Shown here: piece after piece, positions 9,169 through 19,307 of the stretch | Numbering within the stretch: the stretch's first letter is position 1 | Layout: each line of letters begins with the position of its first letter | NCBI RefSeq assembly: GCF_900100155.1 | Contig: NZ_FMTP01000009.1 | Coordinates: 106,332 to 170,331 of the forward strand | Direction of reading: 5' to 3' | DNA: 64,000 nt | Origin: Ancylobacter rudongensis | GTDB taxonomy: Bacteria > Pseudomonadota > Alphaproteobacteria > Rhizobiales > Xanthobacteraceae | Made by a program: the position numbers and the translations under genes | Notes under the pieces: model-generated | Database searches by the model: none | Told to the model about the DNA's origin: nothing | What the model saw: the letters and a program-made list of their open reading frames with translations, nothing else

Positions 9169-10434
9169 ATGACGACCTCCGCTTCCACGAGCAGCGCGAA
9201 GCGGCCACGGCTGATCCTGCTAACGCAGTTTTTCGATCCCGAGCCGGCAATGAAGGGGTTGGCTTTCGCCCAGCGTATCGACGCGCTCGGATTCGACGTC
9301 GAGGTCGTGACTGGTTTCCCAAACTATCCCGGCGGCAAGGTCTATGACGGCTACCGCATCCGGCCGCTGCTGCGCGAGCGGATCGAGGGCGTCGCCGTGA
9401 CCCGGCTGGCGCTCTATCCCAGCCATGACCGCAGCCGGATCGGCCGCGTGCTGAACTATGTCAGCTTCTTCCTCTCCGCGACGTTCTATCTGCTCTTCCG
9501 CGCCCGCCGCGCCGATGTTCTCTATGCGTATCATCCACCCCTGACCGTCGCACTTTCTGCCGTGGTGGCGCGGCGCCTGCACCGCATCCCATTGGTGCTC
9601 GACGTGCAGGATATGTGGCCGGACACGCTGCGCGCCACCGGCATGATCCGCAATGAGCGGGCCCTGCGGTTCATCGGTGCCATATGCCGCTGGACCTGGC
9701 GCCGGGCCGACCGGATCAGTGTTCTCTCCGAAGGGTTTCGCGGGCTGCTGGTCCAGCGGGGCGTGCCGGCCGAGCGGATCTCCGTGATCTACAATTGGGC
9801 CGACGAAGCCGATGGCAGCGGGGTCGCCACCGCCCCGCCAGACGCCTTCGCCATGCCGGGTCGCTTTCGCATTCTCTTCGCCGGAAACATGGGGCCGGCG
9901 CAGGGGCTCGACACGGTGCTCGACGCCGCAGCCCTGCTGATTGACGCGCACCCGCAGGTCGACTTCTGTTTTCTGGGTGAGGGGCTTGAGGCGAAGAGGC
10001 TCGAACAGGCCGCCGCCGCGCGCGCGCTCTCCAATGTCCGGTTTTTCCCGCGCGTGTCGAAAGCTGAGGTCGGCCCCTGGCTGGCGGCGGCGGATGTCCT
10101 GCTGGTTCATCTGAAGGATGATCCGCTCTTTGCCATCACCGTGCCCTCGAAGACGCAGGCCTATCTCGCCGCCGGCAAGCCGATCCTCATGGCCGTCGCG
10201 GGCGATGCGGCCGCACTCATCCGGCGGGCCGGCGCGGGGGTCGTCGCGCCGCCCGAGGATGCCCGCGCGCTCGCGGCGGCGGTGGAAAGGTTGGCGGCGC
10301 TCGATCCGGACCAATTGGCAACGCTCGGCGACAATGGCCGCCGCTACTATGACGAGCATCTCTGCTTCGCGCAGGGGACCGGACAGATGGCCGCGCTGCT
10401 GCGCGACGCCATGGCCGCGCGCGACCCGGCCTGA
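9169..10434 (+). CDS. wbuB: WbuB-like glycosyltransferase, probable L-FucNAc transferase
   Basis: A 421-residue GT4 enzyme. N-terminal LLTQFFDPEPAMKG, a VVTGFPNYPGGKVYDGYR segment, one hydrophobic stretch near 100 (LNYVSFFLSATFYLLF) and the VLDVQDMWPDTL motif are characteristic of the WbuB family, which in E. coli O26-type loci follows fnlABC and is assigned as the L-FucNAc transferase. The donor domain has ILFAGNMGPAQGLDTVL and a late PSKTQAYLAAGKPI. The ATG at 9169 was preferred because it follows the capG stop by 4 bases; an in-frame ATG at 9130 would lie inside capG. Neighbourhood and family together make use of the CapG product as donor likely but unproven. Confidence 0.86.
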   Translation: MTTSASTSSAKRPRLILLTQFFDPEPAMKGLAFAQRIDALGFDVEVVTGFPNYPGGKVYDGYRIRPLLRERIEGVAVTRLALYPSHDRSRIGRVLNYVSFFLSATFYLLFRARRADVLYAYHPPLTVALSAVVARRLHRIPLVLDVQDMWPDTLRATGMIRNERALRFIGAICRWTWRRADRISVLSEGFRGLLVQRGVPAERISVIYNWADEADGSGVATAPPDAFAMPGRFRILFAGNMGPAQGLDTVLDAAALLIDAHPQVDFCFLGEGLEAKRLEQAAAARALSNVRFFPRVSKAEVGPWLAAADVLLVHLKDDPLFAITVPSKTQAYLAAGKPILMAVAGDAAALIRRAGAGVVAPPEDARALAAAVERLAALDPDQLATLGDNGRRYYDEHLCFAQGTGQMAALLRDAMAARDPA

Positions 10435-10449
10435 GCGGCACGCGGCGGC

Positions 10450-11466
10450 TCACACCCCGTAATAGTCCCGGTACCAGGCGACGAACCGCGCCACACCCTC
10501 GCGGATCGGCGTGTTCGGACGAAAGCCGGTGAGCGCCTGGATCAGGCTGGCATCGGCGAAGGTGGCGGGCACGTCGCCGGGCTGCATCGGCAGATAGTTG
10601 CGGATCGCCTTGGTGCCGATCTCGGCCTCGATGGCCTCGACGAAGTCGAGCAGGCGCACCTTGTCGGAATTGCCGATATTGACCACGCGGAAAGGGGCTG
10701 CCGGGCTCAGGCTGTCGCCCGGGATCGGCTCGCCGCGCGCGCCGGGCAAAGGCGGCACCGTGTCGATCAGCAGTCCGATGCCGCGCACGAGGTCGTCGAC
10801 ATAGGTGAAGTCGCGCCACATCTCGCCGTGATTGTAGATGTCGATTGGCGTGCCTTGGAGAATGCCGCGCGTGAACTTGAACAGCGCCATGTCCGGCCGG
10901 CCCCAGGGGCCATAGACCGTGAAGAAGCGGAACAGGGTGGTCGGCAGGCCGTAAATATGGGCATAGGAATGCCCCATCGCCTCGGTCGCCTTCTTGGTGG
11001 CGGCATAGATGGTCAGCGGCGTATCGGCCTTGTCGGTCTCGCGGAACGGCATGTCCTCATTGGCGCCGTAGACCGAGGAGGTCGAGGCCATGAGCAGATG
11101 CTGCACCGGCACCGCCCGCGCGCATTCCATCACATTGAAGGTGCCGAGGATGTTGGCGTCGATATAGGCGCGCGGGTTTTCCAGGCTGTAGCGCACGCCC
11201 GCCTGGGCGGCGAGATGGACGATGACATCCGGCTGGAACGCCTCGACCGTGCGCTGGAGCGTGTCGACATCCTCCAGCATCGCCTCGGTGGCGGCGAAGG
11301 CTTCGTTCTGCGCCAGCATCGCGTGGCGGCGCTGCTTGAGGCGGACATCGTAATAGTCCGTCAGGCCGTCATAGCCGTGCACGCGCCACCCCTGCGCCAG
11401 CAGCAGGCGCGCGAGGTGGAAGCCGATGAAGCCGGCGGTGCCGGATATGAAGATACGCCGCGCCAC
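10450..11466 (-). CDS. UDP-glucuronate 4-epimerase (LspL/CapI type SDR)
   Basis: A 338-residue extended SDR with the GTAGFIGFHLA nucleotide motif (first Gly-x-x-Gly-x-x-Gly slightly altered, GTAGFIG), ASTSSVYGAN, and the YAATKKATE catalytic Tyr/Lys segment. The FTVYGPWGRPDMALFKF and TYVDDLV motifs are those of UDP-glucuronate 4-epimerases (LspL, Cap1J), which interconvert UDP-GlcA and UDP-GalA in the cytosol for polysaccharide synthesis. Transcribed convergently with the wbuB-like gene, 15 bp apart. A UDP-glucose 6-dehydrogenase fragment at the right end of the window would supply the substrate if both belong to the same pathway. Confidence 0.88.
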   Translation of the reverse strand: MARRIFISGTAGFIGFHLARLLLAQGWRVHGYDGLTDYYDVRLKQRRHAMLAQNEAFAATEAMLEDVDTLQRTVEAFQPDVIVHLAAQAGVRYSLENPRAYIDANILGTFNVMECARAVPVQHLLMASTSSVYGANEDMPFRETDKADTPLTIYAATKKATEAMGHSYAHIYGLPTTLFRFFTVYGPWGRPDMALFKFTRGILQGTPIDIYNHGEMWRDFTYVDDLVRGIGLLIDTVPPLPGARGEPIPGDSLSPAAPFRVVNIGNSDKVRLLDFVEAIEAEIGTKAIRNYLPMQPGDVPATFADASLIQALTGFRPNTPIREGVARFVAWYRDYYGV

Positions 11467-11565
11467 GCCCGTTCCCCGCTGCCGCGACAGGGCGGTCGCG
11501 GCGTTGCCCGGTCGCCTTGTTACGCCGCGTCGGTGGGGATGGGAAGCGCAGGCGGCGACGTGGTA

Positions 11566-13935
11566 TCAGCCCACCGCGCGCAGATGGCGGATCGGCCGGC
11601 CCGGTACGATGGCCTGCACTGCCCGCACCATGCCCTGCGCGTCGATGCCGAAGTGCCGGTAGAGATCGGCGATGGTCCCGGTCTGGCCGAAATGCTCCAC
11701 GCCGAGCGCGCGGGCGCGGTGGCCATGCACCGAGCCGAGCCAGCCCAGAGTCGCCGGGTGACCATCCACCGCGCTGATAATGGCGCAGCCTGGCGGCACA
11801 GCGTCGAGCAGCGTCTCCACATGTGCCTTCGCGCCGGCATCGCCAGCCTCGCGGGCGCGCTGCGCCGCCGTCCAGCCAGCATGCAGACGGTCGGCCGAGG
11901 TGACAGCGAGCAGGCCGACATCGCGCCGGTCCTCGGCGATCAGCCCCACCGCCTCGATCGCTTCCGGCGCCAGCGCGCCGGCATAGGCGATCACCACCTG
12001 CGCATTCGGTCCCGGCCGGCGCAGCCAGTAGCCGCCGGCCACGATGTCCGCCGCCAGCGCCGTGTCAATGGCCCGGCGCGGCTGCTCGATGGTGCGGGTG
12101 GAGAGGCGCAGATAGGTCGAGCCGCCATCTTCCGCCTGCGCATGCTGGAAGGCAAAGCGCAGGATCACCGCGAGTTCGTCGACAAAGGCCGGCTCGAAGC
12201 TTGCCAGCCCGTCCTGCGCCATGCCGATCAGCGGCGTGGCGATGGACTGGTGCGCGCCGCCTTCCGGCGCCAGCGTCACCCCGGAAGGGGTGGCAGCGAG
12301 GATGAAGCGGGCGTCCTGGTAGCAGGCATAGTTCAGCGCATCGAGCCCGCGCTCGATGAAGGGATCGTACAGCGTGCCGATGGGCAGAAGCCGCTCGCCA
12401 AACAGGGAATGCGACAGGCCGAGTGCCGAGAGCATCGTGAACAGGTTCATCTCGGCGATGCCGAGTTCCAGGTGCTGGCCGGCGGGGCCGAATTCCCAAT
12501 TATAGGTCGAGGGGATTCGCTCCTTCTTGAAGGTGTCGGCCAGTTCCTCGCGGGCGAACAGCTTGCGCCGGTTCACCCAGGCGCCGAGATTGGTCGAGAC
12601 GGTGACATCGGGCGAGGTGGTGACGACGCGGCGGGCGAACAGATCGTCGCGCTTGCCGATCTCGTTCAGCAGCAGGCCGAAACCCTGCTGGGTCGACATG
12701 GCGGGCTGCAGCGGCACGTCGAGCGCGGCCGGCACCTCGATCTTTGCCGGCTGGTGACGGCGCGTGCCCCCGGTGCGGAACGGCACCGCGTCGAGAAACG
12801 CCTGCAGCGCCGCAGGCGGGGCGCTGAGCCCCTCGAACAGGTCCCATTCGTGCCCTTCGCGCACATTGTGGCGGGCGCGCAGCGCCTCGACCTGTGTCGG
12901 CGTCATCAGCCCGGCATGGTTGTCCTTGTGGCCGGCCAGCGGCAGGCCGAAGCCCTTGATGGTGTAGGCGATGAAGCAGACCGGACGGTCATGCGTGCGG
13001 GCCGCTTCGAAAGCCTCGATCAGCGAGGGCAGATCATGCCCGCCGAGATTGCCCATCAAGGCCGCCAGCTCCTCGTCGCTCCGCCGCTCGATCAGCGCTG
13101 TGACGTCGCCCTGGTCGCCGATATCGTCCATCAGCCGCTTGCGCCACGCCTTGCCGCCCTGGAAGGTCAGCGCCGAATAGAGCGGGTTGGGGCAGGTATC
13201 GATCCAGCGGCGCAGCGCCTCGCCGCCTTTCTCCTTGAATGCCGCCTGCTGCAACTGGCCGTATTTCAGGATCACCACATCCCAGCCAAAGCTGCGGAAG
13301 ATCGATTCGAACCGCTCCCACAGCCCCTCGCGCACCACGGCGTCGAGGCTCTGCCTGTTGTAGTCGACGATCCACCAGGTGTTGCGCAGGCCGTGCTTCC
13401 AGCCCTCCAGCAGCGCCTCGAAGATGTTGCCCTCGTCCATCTCGGCATCGCCGACGAGCGCGATCATCTTGCCCTCGGGGCCCTCTCCCAGCCCCTTGGC
13501 GGCCAAATAGTCCTGCACCAGCGAGGCGAACAAGGTCTGCGCCACGCCAAGCCCGACCGAGCCGGTGGAGAAATCGACGTCGTCACTGTCCTTGGTGCGG
13601 GAGGGATAGGACTGCGCGCCCTTGTAGGCGCGGAAATTCTCCAGCTTTTCCCGCGTCTGCGTGCCGAACAGGTACTGGATGGCGTGAAAGACCGGGCTCG
13701 CATGCGGCTTCACCGCCACCCGGTCCTGCGGCCGCAGCGCCTTGAGGTAGAGCGCGGTCATGATGGTCGCCATGGAGGCCGAGGACGCCTGATGGCCGCC
13801 CACCTTCAGCCCGTCCGCGTTGGGGCGGAGATGGTTGGCGTTGTGGATCGTCCATGTCGCCAGCCAGAGGATCTTGCGCTCCAGCTCCCGCAGGATGGCG
13901 ATGTCGTCGGCACGGTGTTCGGCACGGTCAGTCAT
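11566..13935 (-). CDS. Homodimeric 2-oxoacid dehydrogenase E1 (MdeB/AceE-like, often called transketolase)
   Basis: A 789-residue thiamine-diphosphate enzyme of the AceE homodimeric class, about 100 residues shorter than enterobacterial AceE. It has NHLRPNADGLKVGGHQASS near the N-terminus, the TPP/Mg motif GDAEMDEGN at about 162 followed by an Asn-containing IVDYNRQSLDA, a transketolase-like middle domain (STYNWEFGPAGQHLELGIAE) and a C-terminal domain with FGQTGTIADLY. The closest functional precedent I can name is MdeB, the 2-oxobutyrate decarboxylase subunit encoded beside the Lrp-type regulator MdeR; an Lrp gene is divergent here too, but no mdeA (methionine gamma-lyase) is seen. The ATG at 13935 sits behind GGGAG; an in-frame ATG at 13959 is possible. 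Confidence 0.82.
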   Translation of the reverse strand: MTDRAEHRADDIAILRELERKILWLATWTIHNANHLRPNADGLKVGGHQASSASMATIMTALYLKALRPQDRVAVKPHASPVFHAIQYLFGTQTREKLENFRAYKGAQSYPSRTKDSDDVDFSTGSVGLGVAQTLFASLVQDYLAAKGLGEGPEGKMIALVGDAEMDEGNIFEALLEGWKHGLRNTWWIVDYNRQSLDAVVREGLWERFESIFRSFGWDVVILKYGQLQQAAFKEKGGEALRRWIDTCPNPLYSALTFQGGKAWRKRLMDDIGDQGDVTALIERRSDEELAALMGNLGGHDLPSLIEAFEAARTHDRPVCFIAYTIKGFGLPLAGHKDNHAGLMTPTQVEALRARHNVREGHEWDLFEGLSAPPAALQAFLDAVPFRTGGTRRHQPAKIEVPAALDVPLQPAMSTQQGFGLLLNEIGKRDDLFARRVVTTSPDVTVSTNLGAWVNRRKLFAREELADTFKKERIPSTYNWEFGPAGQHLELGIAEMNLFTMLSALGLSHSLFGERLLPIGTLYDPFIERGLDALNYACYQDARFILAATPSGVTLAPEGGAHQSIATPLIGMAQDGLASFEPAFVDELAVILRFAFQHAQAEDGGSTYLRLSTRTIEQPRRAIDTALAADIVAGGYWLRRPGPNAQVVIAYAGALAPEAIEAVGLIAEDRRDVGLLAVTSADRLHAGWTAAQRAREAGDAGAKAHVETLLDAVPPGCAIISAVDGHPATLGWLGSVHGHRARALGVEHFGQTGTIADLYRHFGIDAQGMVRAVQAIVPGRPIRHLRAVG

Positions 13936-14064
13936 GGTCGGCGCTCCCGGCTCACCCATGGCAGAATCCTAGGCGCGGGTGAGGGGCGTTTGGAGCTATT
14001 CACGGTCGCCCGAGCCGCCTATCGTGGCTCAAACCACTCCCTGTGGCCTGCTCCGTGGTGATTC

Positions 14065-14535
14065 ATGCCAGAGACGAAGATCGACGCCATCGACCGGAAG
14101 ATCCTCGCCATCCTCCAGCAGGACGCACACACGACGATGGAGAAGCTGGCGGAGGCGGTGGGTCTCTCGCCCTCGCCCTGCGCCCGGCGCGTGCGCAACC
14201 TGGAAGCGGCCGGCGTCATCAAGCGCTATGTCGCTGTCGTCGACCAGGACAAAGCCGGCCTGCCGGTCAGCGTCTTCGCCTCGATCAAGCTGGAGCGTCA
14301 GCGCGAGGACGAACTCGACCGCTTCGCCAAGGCGATCTCGCGCTGGCCGGAGATCGTCGAGTGCTATCTGATGACCGGGCAGCGGGACTATCTGCTGCGC
14401 ATCGTGGTCAAGGATCTGCCGGCCTATGAGGCCTTCCTCAAGCGGACGCTGACCCGGCTGGACGGCGTCGCCTCGATCGAATCGAGCTTCGCGCTGAGCC
14501 AGGTGAAGCACGCGCAAGGGCTGCCGATCGGGTGA
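14065..14535 (+). CDS. Lrp/AsnC-family transcriptional regulator (MdeR-like)
   Basis: A 156-residue Lrp/AsnC protein. The N-terminal helix-turn-helix (IDAIDRKILAIL, then LAEAVGLSPSPCARRVRNLEAAGVI, residues about 5-52) binds DNA; the C-terminal RAM/AsnC ligand-binding domain spans about 65-150, with the GQRDYLLRIVVKDLPAYEAF stretch. Such proteins form dimers to octamers and respond to amino acids. It is transcribed away from the E1-like gene with about 130 bp between the starts, the usual geometry for a local regulator of an amino-acid degradation gene. No clear Shine-Dalgarno is seen. The inducer is unknown. Confidence 0.88.
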   Translation: MPETKIDAIDRKILAILQQDAHTTMEKLAEAVGLSPSPCARRVRNLEAAGVIKRYVAVVDQDKAGLPVSVFASIKLERQREDELDRFAKAISRWPEIVECYLMTGQRDYLLRIVVKDLPAYEAFLKRTLTRLDGVASIESSFALSQVKHAQGLPIG

Positions 14536-14605
14536 GGGGGCGATTGCCGGGCCGCGCGCCGGCCCCTATCCTGCGCCCCCTTCCCGCAGGACGAGCGAGG
14601 CCCCC

Positions 14606-15406
14606 ATGCCCCATCCCGCACCCATCCGCATCGGCGTCGGTGGCTGGACCTTCGAGCCCTGGCGCGGGGTGTTCTACCCTCAGGGCCTGACCCAGAAGCG
14701 CGAGCTGGAATATGCCGGCTCGAAGCTCACCGCCATCGAGATCAACGGCACCTATTACGGCTCGCAGAAGCCCGAGAGCTTCGCCAAGTGGCGGGCGGAG
14801 ACGCCTGATGGCTTCGTCTTCACGCTGAAAGGCCCGCGCTTCACCACCAATCGCCGCGTACTCAGCGAGGCGGGTGAATCGATCGAGCGCTTCTTCAACA
14901 GCGGCGTGACCGAGCTGAAGGAGAAGCTCGGCCCGGTGAACTGGCAGTTCATGCCGACCAAGAAATTCGATCCCGACGATTTCGAGGGCTTCCTCAAGCT
15001 GCTGCCCAAGCGCGTCGACGGCCATGACATCCGCCACGCGGTGGAGGTGCGGCATGAGAGCTTCAAGACGCCGGACTTCATCGCGCTGGCGCGCGCCTAC
15101 AGCGTCGCCATCGTCCATGCCGGCGACAGCGATTTCCCAGCGATTGCCGATGTCACCGCCCCCTTCGTCTATGCCCGCATCATGGGCACGCGCGAGGACG
15201 AGCCGCTGGGCTATTCCACGGACACGCTCGACGGCTGGGCCGGGGCGGCGAAGGCGTGGGCGAAGGGCGACACGCCGCCGGCGCTGAAGGAGGCTTTGCT
15301 CGCGCCGCCCGCGCCGGCGATGCCGCGCGAGGTGTTCCTGTTCGTCATCAGCGGCTTCAAGCCCCGCAACCCCGCCGCCGCCATGGCGCTCATTGAGAGG
15401 GTGTGA
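14606..15406 (+). CDS. DUF72 (YecE-like) family protein
   Basis: A 266-residue DUF72 protein with the family opening IRIGVGGWTFEPWRGVFYP, AIEINGTYYG, and a TIM-barrel-like pattern of short strands (VEVRHESF, YARIMG, FVISGFKP). The family is widespread, and its biochemical role is not established; a barrel related to endonuclease IV-like folds has been proposed. It follows the Lrp gene by 70 bp on the same strand. It ends at a strong hairpin shared with the convergent doeD gene, so it is not part of the ectoine operon. Confidence 0.85.
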   Translation: MPHPAPIRIGVGGWTFEPWRGVFYPQGLTQKRELEYAGSKLTAIEINGTYYGSQKPESFAKWRAETPDGFVFTLKGPRFTTNRRVLSEAGESIERFFNSGVTELKEKLGPVNWQFMPTKKFDPDDFEGFLKLLPKRVDGHDIRHAVEVRHESFKTPDFIALARAYSVAIVHAGDSDFPAIADVTAPFVYARIMGTREDEPLGYSTDTLDGWAGAAKAWAKGDTPPALKEALLAPPAPAMPREVFLFVISGFKPRNPAAAMALIERV

Positions 15407-15408
15407 GG

Positions 15409-15441
15409 GGCTCCGGCGCGAGGGCGAGCCGCGCCGGGGCC
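15409..15441. terminator. Bidirectional hairpin between DUF72 gene and doeD
   Basis: Arms CCGGCGCG (15413-15420) and CGCGCCGG (15430-15437) are perfect complements around a 9-base loop, and the stem extends outward to about 12 pairs with one G-U. It lies between two convergent stop codons (15406 and 15455). There is no U-tract on either side, so termination efficiency is uncertain, but the position is what one expects of a shared terminator. Confidence 0.6.
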
Positions 15442-15454
15442 ATGGCGCGGGGGC

Positions 15455-16849
15455 TCACCCGATCGCTGCCGACACCGCCTCGACGGCGCCGCGCGTCGCG
15501 TCGACCACGATATCGGCTTCCTCGCGCGTCAGGCACAGCGGCGGGGCGAAGCCGAGTATGTCGCCCTGCGGCATGGCGCGGGCGATGACGCCGCGCTCCA
15601 GCAGGGCGGCGGCGATGCGCGGTCCGATCTTCTCGGACGTCTCGAAGAAGCGGCGGTCATCTCTGTCGCGTACGAGCTCAACCGCCGCCAGCAAGCCTTC
15701 GCCGCGCACCTCGCCGACATGGCGGTGGCCACTGAGCGCATCTTTCAGCGCCGCATTGAAATAGGCGCCGGTCTCGCGGGCATTGGCGACGAGATCGAGT
15801 TCGTCCACCAGCTCCAGATTGGCGATGCCGGCGGCGGTGCAGAGCGGATGCGAGGAATAGGTCCAGCCATGGCCGATCGGGCCGAATTCGTCCGAGCCCT
15901 GCTCCAGCACCCGCCAGACCTTCTCCGAGACGATGACACCGGAGAGCGGGGCATAGGCGGAGGTGAGGCCCTTGGCGATGGTGATGAGATCCGGCTCGAT
16001 GCCGTAATGATCGGAACCGAACATGCTGCCCAGCCGCCCGAACCCGGTCACCACCTCGTCGGCGATCAGCAATATGTCGTGCTTCTTCAGCACCGCCTGG
16101 ATCTTCGGCCAGTAGCCGGCCGGCGGCGGGACGATGCCGCCCGTGCCGAGCACCGGCTCGCCGATGAAGGCGGCGATGGTGTCCGGACCTTCCGTGAGGA
16201 TCATTTCCTCCAGCTTGTCGGCGCAGTGCTGGGAGAACTGCTCCTCGCTCATCGAGCGGTCTTCGCGGCGGAAGTAATACGGCGCCTCGGTGTGCAGGAT
16301 CGGCGCGCGCGGCAGGTCGAACAGGTTGTGGAAGCCGGCGAGGCCGGTGAGGCTGCCGGTCATCACACCCGAGCCGTGATAACCGCGCCAGCGCGAGATG
16401 ATCTTCTTCTTCTGCGGGCGGCCGAGCACATTGTTGATGTACCAGACCAGCTTGATGTTGGTCTCGTTGGCATCCGACCCTGAAAGCCCGAAGAACACCC
16501 GGCTCATTCCGGCCGGCGCGCGCTCGATCACCATGCGGGCGAGGCGGATCGAGGGCTCCGAGCCGTGGCCGGCATAGGCGTGGTAATAGGCGAGCTTCGA
16601 GGCCTGCTCGGCGATGGCGTCGGTGATCTTTTTACGGCCGTAACCGACATTGACGCAGTAGAGCCCGCCAAAGGCGTCGAGGCTGCGCCGCCCCTCGCGA
16701 TCGACGATGTAGACGCCTTCCGCCCCAGTGATGATGCGGTTCGGCGTCTCGCCGCGCGCATGCTGGCCCATATGGGTGGAGGGGTGGAAGAAGTGGTCGC
16801 GGTCCCAGCTGTCGAGTTCGTTGCTGGCGGGGGCGGGATGGTCGAGCAT
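15455..16849 (-). CDS. doeD: PLP aminotransferase DoeD (diaminobutyrate transaminase of ectoine catabolism)
   Basis: A 464-residue class III (omega) aminotransferase. It has the [12 protein letters not shown] region, a PLP-phosphate-binding [33 protein letters not shown] (Asp that pairs with PLP nitrogen) and the [14 protein letters not shown] segment whose Lys forms the Schiff base. In ectoine degradation DoeD converts L-2,4-diaminobutyrate to aspartate-beta-semialdehyde. By sequence alone it could equally be a putrescine or GABA-pyruvate aminotransferase; position as last gene of an ectoine operon decides. The start is ATG 16849, behind a strong AAGGAG eight bases upstream, rather than earlier in-frame codons that run into doeC. 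Confidence 0.83.
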   Translation of the reverse strand: MLDHPAPASNELDSWDRDHFFHPSTHMGQHARGETPNRIITGAEGVYIVDREGRRSLDAFGGLYCVNVGYGRKKITDAIAEQASKLAYYHAYAGHGSEPSIRLARMVIERAPAGMSRVFFGLSGSDANETNIKLVWYINNVLGRPQKKKIISRWRGYHGSGVMTGSLTGLAGFHNLFDLPRAPILHTEAPYYFRREDRSMSEEQFSQHCADKLEEMILTEGPDTIAAFIGEPVLGTGGIVPPPAGYWPKIQAVLKKHDILLIADEVVTGFGRLGSMFGSDHYGIEPDLITIAKGLTSAYAPLSGVIVSEKVWRVLEQGSDEFGPIGHGWTYSSHPLCTAAGIANLELVDELDLVANARETGAYFNAALKDALSGHRHVGEVRGEGLLAAVELVRDRDDRRFFETSEKIGPRIAAALLERGVIARAMPQGDILGFAPPLCLTREEADIVVDATRGAVEAVSAAIG

Positions 16850-16874
16850 GATGGGTCTCCTTAAAACTCCCGCC

Positions 16875-18395
16875 TCAGCCGAGGTCGAGGCAGACATATT
16901 TGAGGTCGGTGAAGGCTTCGAGGCCGTGGCGCGAGCCTTCGCGGCCGAGGCCGGACTGCTTCACGCCGCCAAAGGGGATGGGTGCGCCGGTGATCTTGAC
17001 CCGGTTGATTGCGACCATGCCGTAGTCGAGCGCCTGCGCCATCCGCGCCGCCCGCGCGCCGTCGCGTGTGACAACATAGGCGACGAGGCCATATTCGGTG
17101 GCGTTGGCGCGGGCGATCACCTCCTCCTCGCTGTCGAAGGGGGCAATGGCGGCCACGGGGGCGAAGGTCTCCTCGCGCATGATCAGCGCTTCTTCCGGCA
17201 CGTCGGCGAGGGCAATGGGGGCGAGGAACAGCGGGCCGGGCAGGGGGCGCTCCGGCGTCAGGCGGCGGGCGCCGCGTTTGAGGGCATCGTCGATCTGCGC
17301 CTGCGCCTTGGCGACGGCACCTGCATGCATCAGCGGGCCGATCTCGGTGCCCTCGTCCAGCCCATGGCCGAGGCGCAGCCGGGCGACGCGCTCGGCAAAG
17401 GCGGCGCAAAAGCGGGGATAGAGCCCACGCTGCACATAGATCCGGTTGGCGGCGAGGCAGTCCTGGCCGGAGGTGGCGAACTTCGCATCGACAGCGATGG
17501 CGACCGCGCGGTCGAGGTCGGCGTCGTCGAACACGATCAGCGGCGCATGGCCGCCAAGCTCCATCACGACGCGTTTCATGCTGCTCGACGCGTTGCGGGC
17601 CACGATGCGGCCAATCTCGGTGGAGCCGGTGAAACTCACCGCCCGCACGCGCAGGTCGGCGCAGATGGTCTCGGCGATCGGCGCCGGCTCGCCGGTGACG
17701 ACGTTGAACACACCGGGGGGCATGCCGGCGCGCTCGGCGAGTTCGGCGAGAGCCAGCGCTGACAGCGGCGTCTGCGAGGAGGGGTGCGCGACGATGGTGC
17801 AGCCGGCCGCCAGCGCCGCCGCCGCCTTGCGGGTGAGCATGGCGGACGGAAAGTTCCACGGCGTCAGCAGCGCGGCGACGCCCACCGGCTCGCGGCTGAG
17901 GGCCATTTGCGCGCCGGGGAGGTGGCTGGTGACGCCCTCCACATTCACCCGCAGCGCCTCCTCGGCGTAATAGGCGATGAAGGAGGCGGCATAGGCGATC
18001 TCGCCGCGCGCTTCCGCCAGCGGTTTGCCCTGCTCAAGGGTCATAAGAAGCGCCAGATCCTCGGCCGCGCCCTGCATCAGGGCGTGCCAGCGGCGGAGGA
18101 TGTCCGCGCGCGCCTGCGGCAGCAGCGCCTTCCAGGCCGGGAAGGCGCGATGAGCGGCCTCGACCGCCCGTGTCGCCTCGGCCGCGCCGAGGGCGGCAAC
18201 CTCCGCTACGGCGGTGCCATCGGCCGGATCGGTGACGGTGAAAGTCCGCCCATCCGGTGCGCCGGTCCATTTGCCGTCGATATAGGACAGGCTGCGCAGC
18301 AGCCGCGGATCGGACAGCCGCCCCAGTGCCGGGTGGCCGGCGGCGCGGGCGAAGCGTTCGTTACGGGCGCGTTCATTGCGGGCAGGCGCGATCAT
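16875..18395 (-). CDS. doeC: Aldehyde dehydrogenase DoeC (aspartate-semialdehyde dehydrogenase, GabD family)
   Basis: A 506-residue NAD(P)-dependent aldehyde dehydrogenase. [19 protein letters not shown] (cofactor-binding), VMELGGHAP (general-base Glu) and [10 protein letters not shown] (catalytic Cys) are all present, and the C-terminal [13 protein letters not shown] is typical of the succinate-semialdehyde dehydrogenase group. In the ectoine pathway DoeC oxidises aspartate-semialdehyde to aspartate. It is preceded by AAGGAG and followed after 25 bp by doeD, so both last steps are made together. A role in GABA catabolism (GabD) is the main alternative. About 130 bp without a gene separates it from ehuA. 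Confidence 0.83.
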   Translation of the reverse strand: MIAPARNERARNERFARAAGHPALGRLSDPRLLRSLSYIDGKWTGAPDGRTFTVTDPADGTAVAEVAALGAAEATRAVEAAHRAFPAWKALLPQARADILRRWHALMQGAAEDLALLMTLEQGKPLAEARGEIAYAASFIAYYAEEALRVNVEGVTSHLPGAQMALSREPVGVAALLTPWNFPSAMLTRKAAAALAAGCTIVAHPSSQTPLSALALAELAERAGMPPGVFNVVTGEPAPIAETICADLRVRAVSFTGSTEIGRIVARNASSSMKRVVMELGGHAPLIVFDDADLDRAVAIAVDAKFATSGQDCLAANRIYVQRGLYPRFCAAFAERVARLRLGHGLDEGTEIGPLMHAGAVAKAQAQIDDALKRGARRLTPERPLPGPLFLAPIALADVPEEALIMREETFAPVAAIAPFDSEEEVIARANATEYGLVAYVVTRDGARAARMAQALDYGMVAINRVKITGAPIPFGGVKQSGLGREGSRHGLEAFTDLKYVCLDLG

Positions 18396-18527
18396 GGCGG
18401 CTCCTTTCTCTCGTGGCCTTAAGCCTAGGCGGGCGGGCTCCGAGAGGGTTTCCGAACATCCCGGCGACCACCGACAGGCCGCCGGAACTTCGCCGCTACG
18501 CCGAAGAATTATCGGCGGGCGCGGCTG

Positions 18528-19307
18528 CTACCGCAGCACCGAGGCCAGGAACTCGCAGGTGCGCGGGTGGCTGGGCGCGGTGAAGATGGCGTCCGGCGTG
18601 CCCTGCTCGCAGATGCGGCCCTTGTCGAAGAAGCAAACGCGATCCGACACCTCGCGGGCGAAGCGCATTTCGTGCGTCACCAGCAGCATGGTCAGGTCGT
18701 GCTCATGGGCGAGGTCGCCGATCACCGCCAGCACCTCGCCGACCAGCTGCGGGTCGAGCGCCGAGGTCGGCTCGTCGAACAGCAGCACGCGCGGGCGCAT
18801 GGCCAGCGCCCGGGCGATGGCGACGCGCTGCTGCTGGCCGCCGGAGAGCTGCGAGGGGAAATGGTCCTTCTTGTCCGACAGCCCGACCAGGGCGAGCAGA
18901 TCGACTGCCCGCGCCTGCGCCTCCTCGCGCGACAGGCCGAGAACGCGCACCGGCGCCTCCGCCACATTGCGCATCACGCTCATATGCGGGAATAGGTTGA
19001 AGCTCTGGAACACCATGCCGACACGGCTGCGGATCTCGCGCAGATGCCGTTCCGACGCCCGGAACGGGCCGGTGCCGCCCGGCTCCTGATAGGATAGGCC
19101 ATCGAGGGTGAGCCTTCCCTCCTGAAACGGCTCCAGCGTCATCAGGATGCGCAGCACGGTGGACTTGCCCGAGCCGGACGGGCCGATGAGCGTGACCTTC
19201 TCGCCCGGCGCGACCTCGAAATTGAAATTGTCGAGCACGGTGAGGGCGCCGAAACGCTTGGTCACGCCGGCGAACTCGATCAGGGGCGCAGTCGCGTTCT
19301 CGGTCAT
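18528..19307 (-). CDS. ehuA: Ectoine/hydroxyectoine ABC transporter ATP-binding protein
   Basis: A 259-residue polar-amino-acid (PAAT/GlnQ-type) ABC ATPase with Walker [11 protein letters not shown]-loop [12 protein letters not shown], signature [15 protein letters not shown], Walker [14 protein letters not shown] and switch His in VTHEMRFA. It would energise the EhuCD permease at the cytoplasmic membrane face. Its start overlaps the stop of the upstream permease gene (ATGA type). The compatible-solute specificity is inferred from the surrounding doe/eut catabolic genes, not from the ATPase itself. Confidence 0.86.
   Translation of the reverse strand: MTENATAPLIEFAGVTKRFGALTVLDNFNFEVAPGEKVTLIGPSGSGKSTVLRILMTLEPFQEGRLTLDGLSYQEPGGTGPFRASERHLREIRSRVGMVFQSFNLFPHMSVMRNVAEAPVRVLGLSREEAQARAVDLLALVGLSDKKDHFPSQLSGGQQQRVAIARALAMRPRVLLFDEPTSALDPQLVGEVLAVIGDLAHEHDLTMLLVTHEMRFAREVSDRVCFFDKGRICEQGTPDAIFTAPSHPRTCEFLASVLR

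Noticed and set aside
10828..14061. Very long open frame on the plus strand across the E1-like gene
   Set aside because: It is antisense to a well-conserved enzyme; high GC removes stop codons from opposite frames, and the translation has no recognisable domain and many Arg/Gly/His runs.
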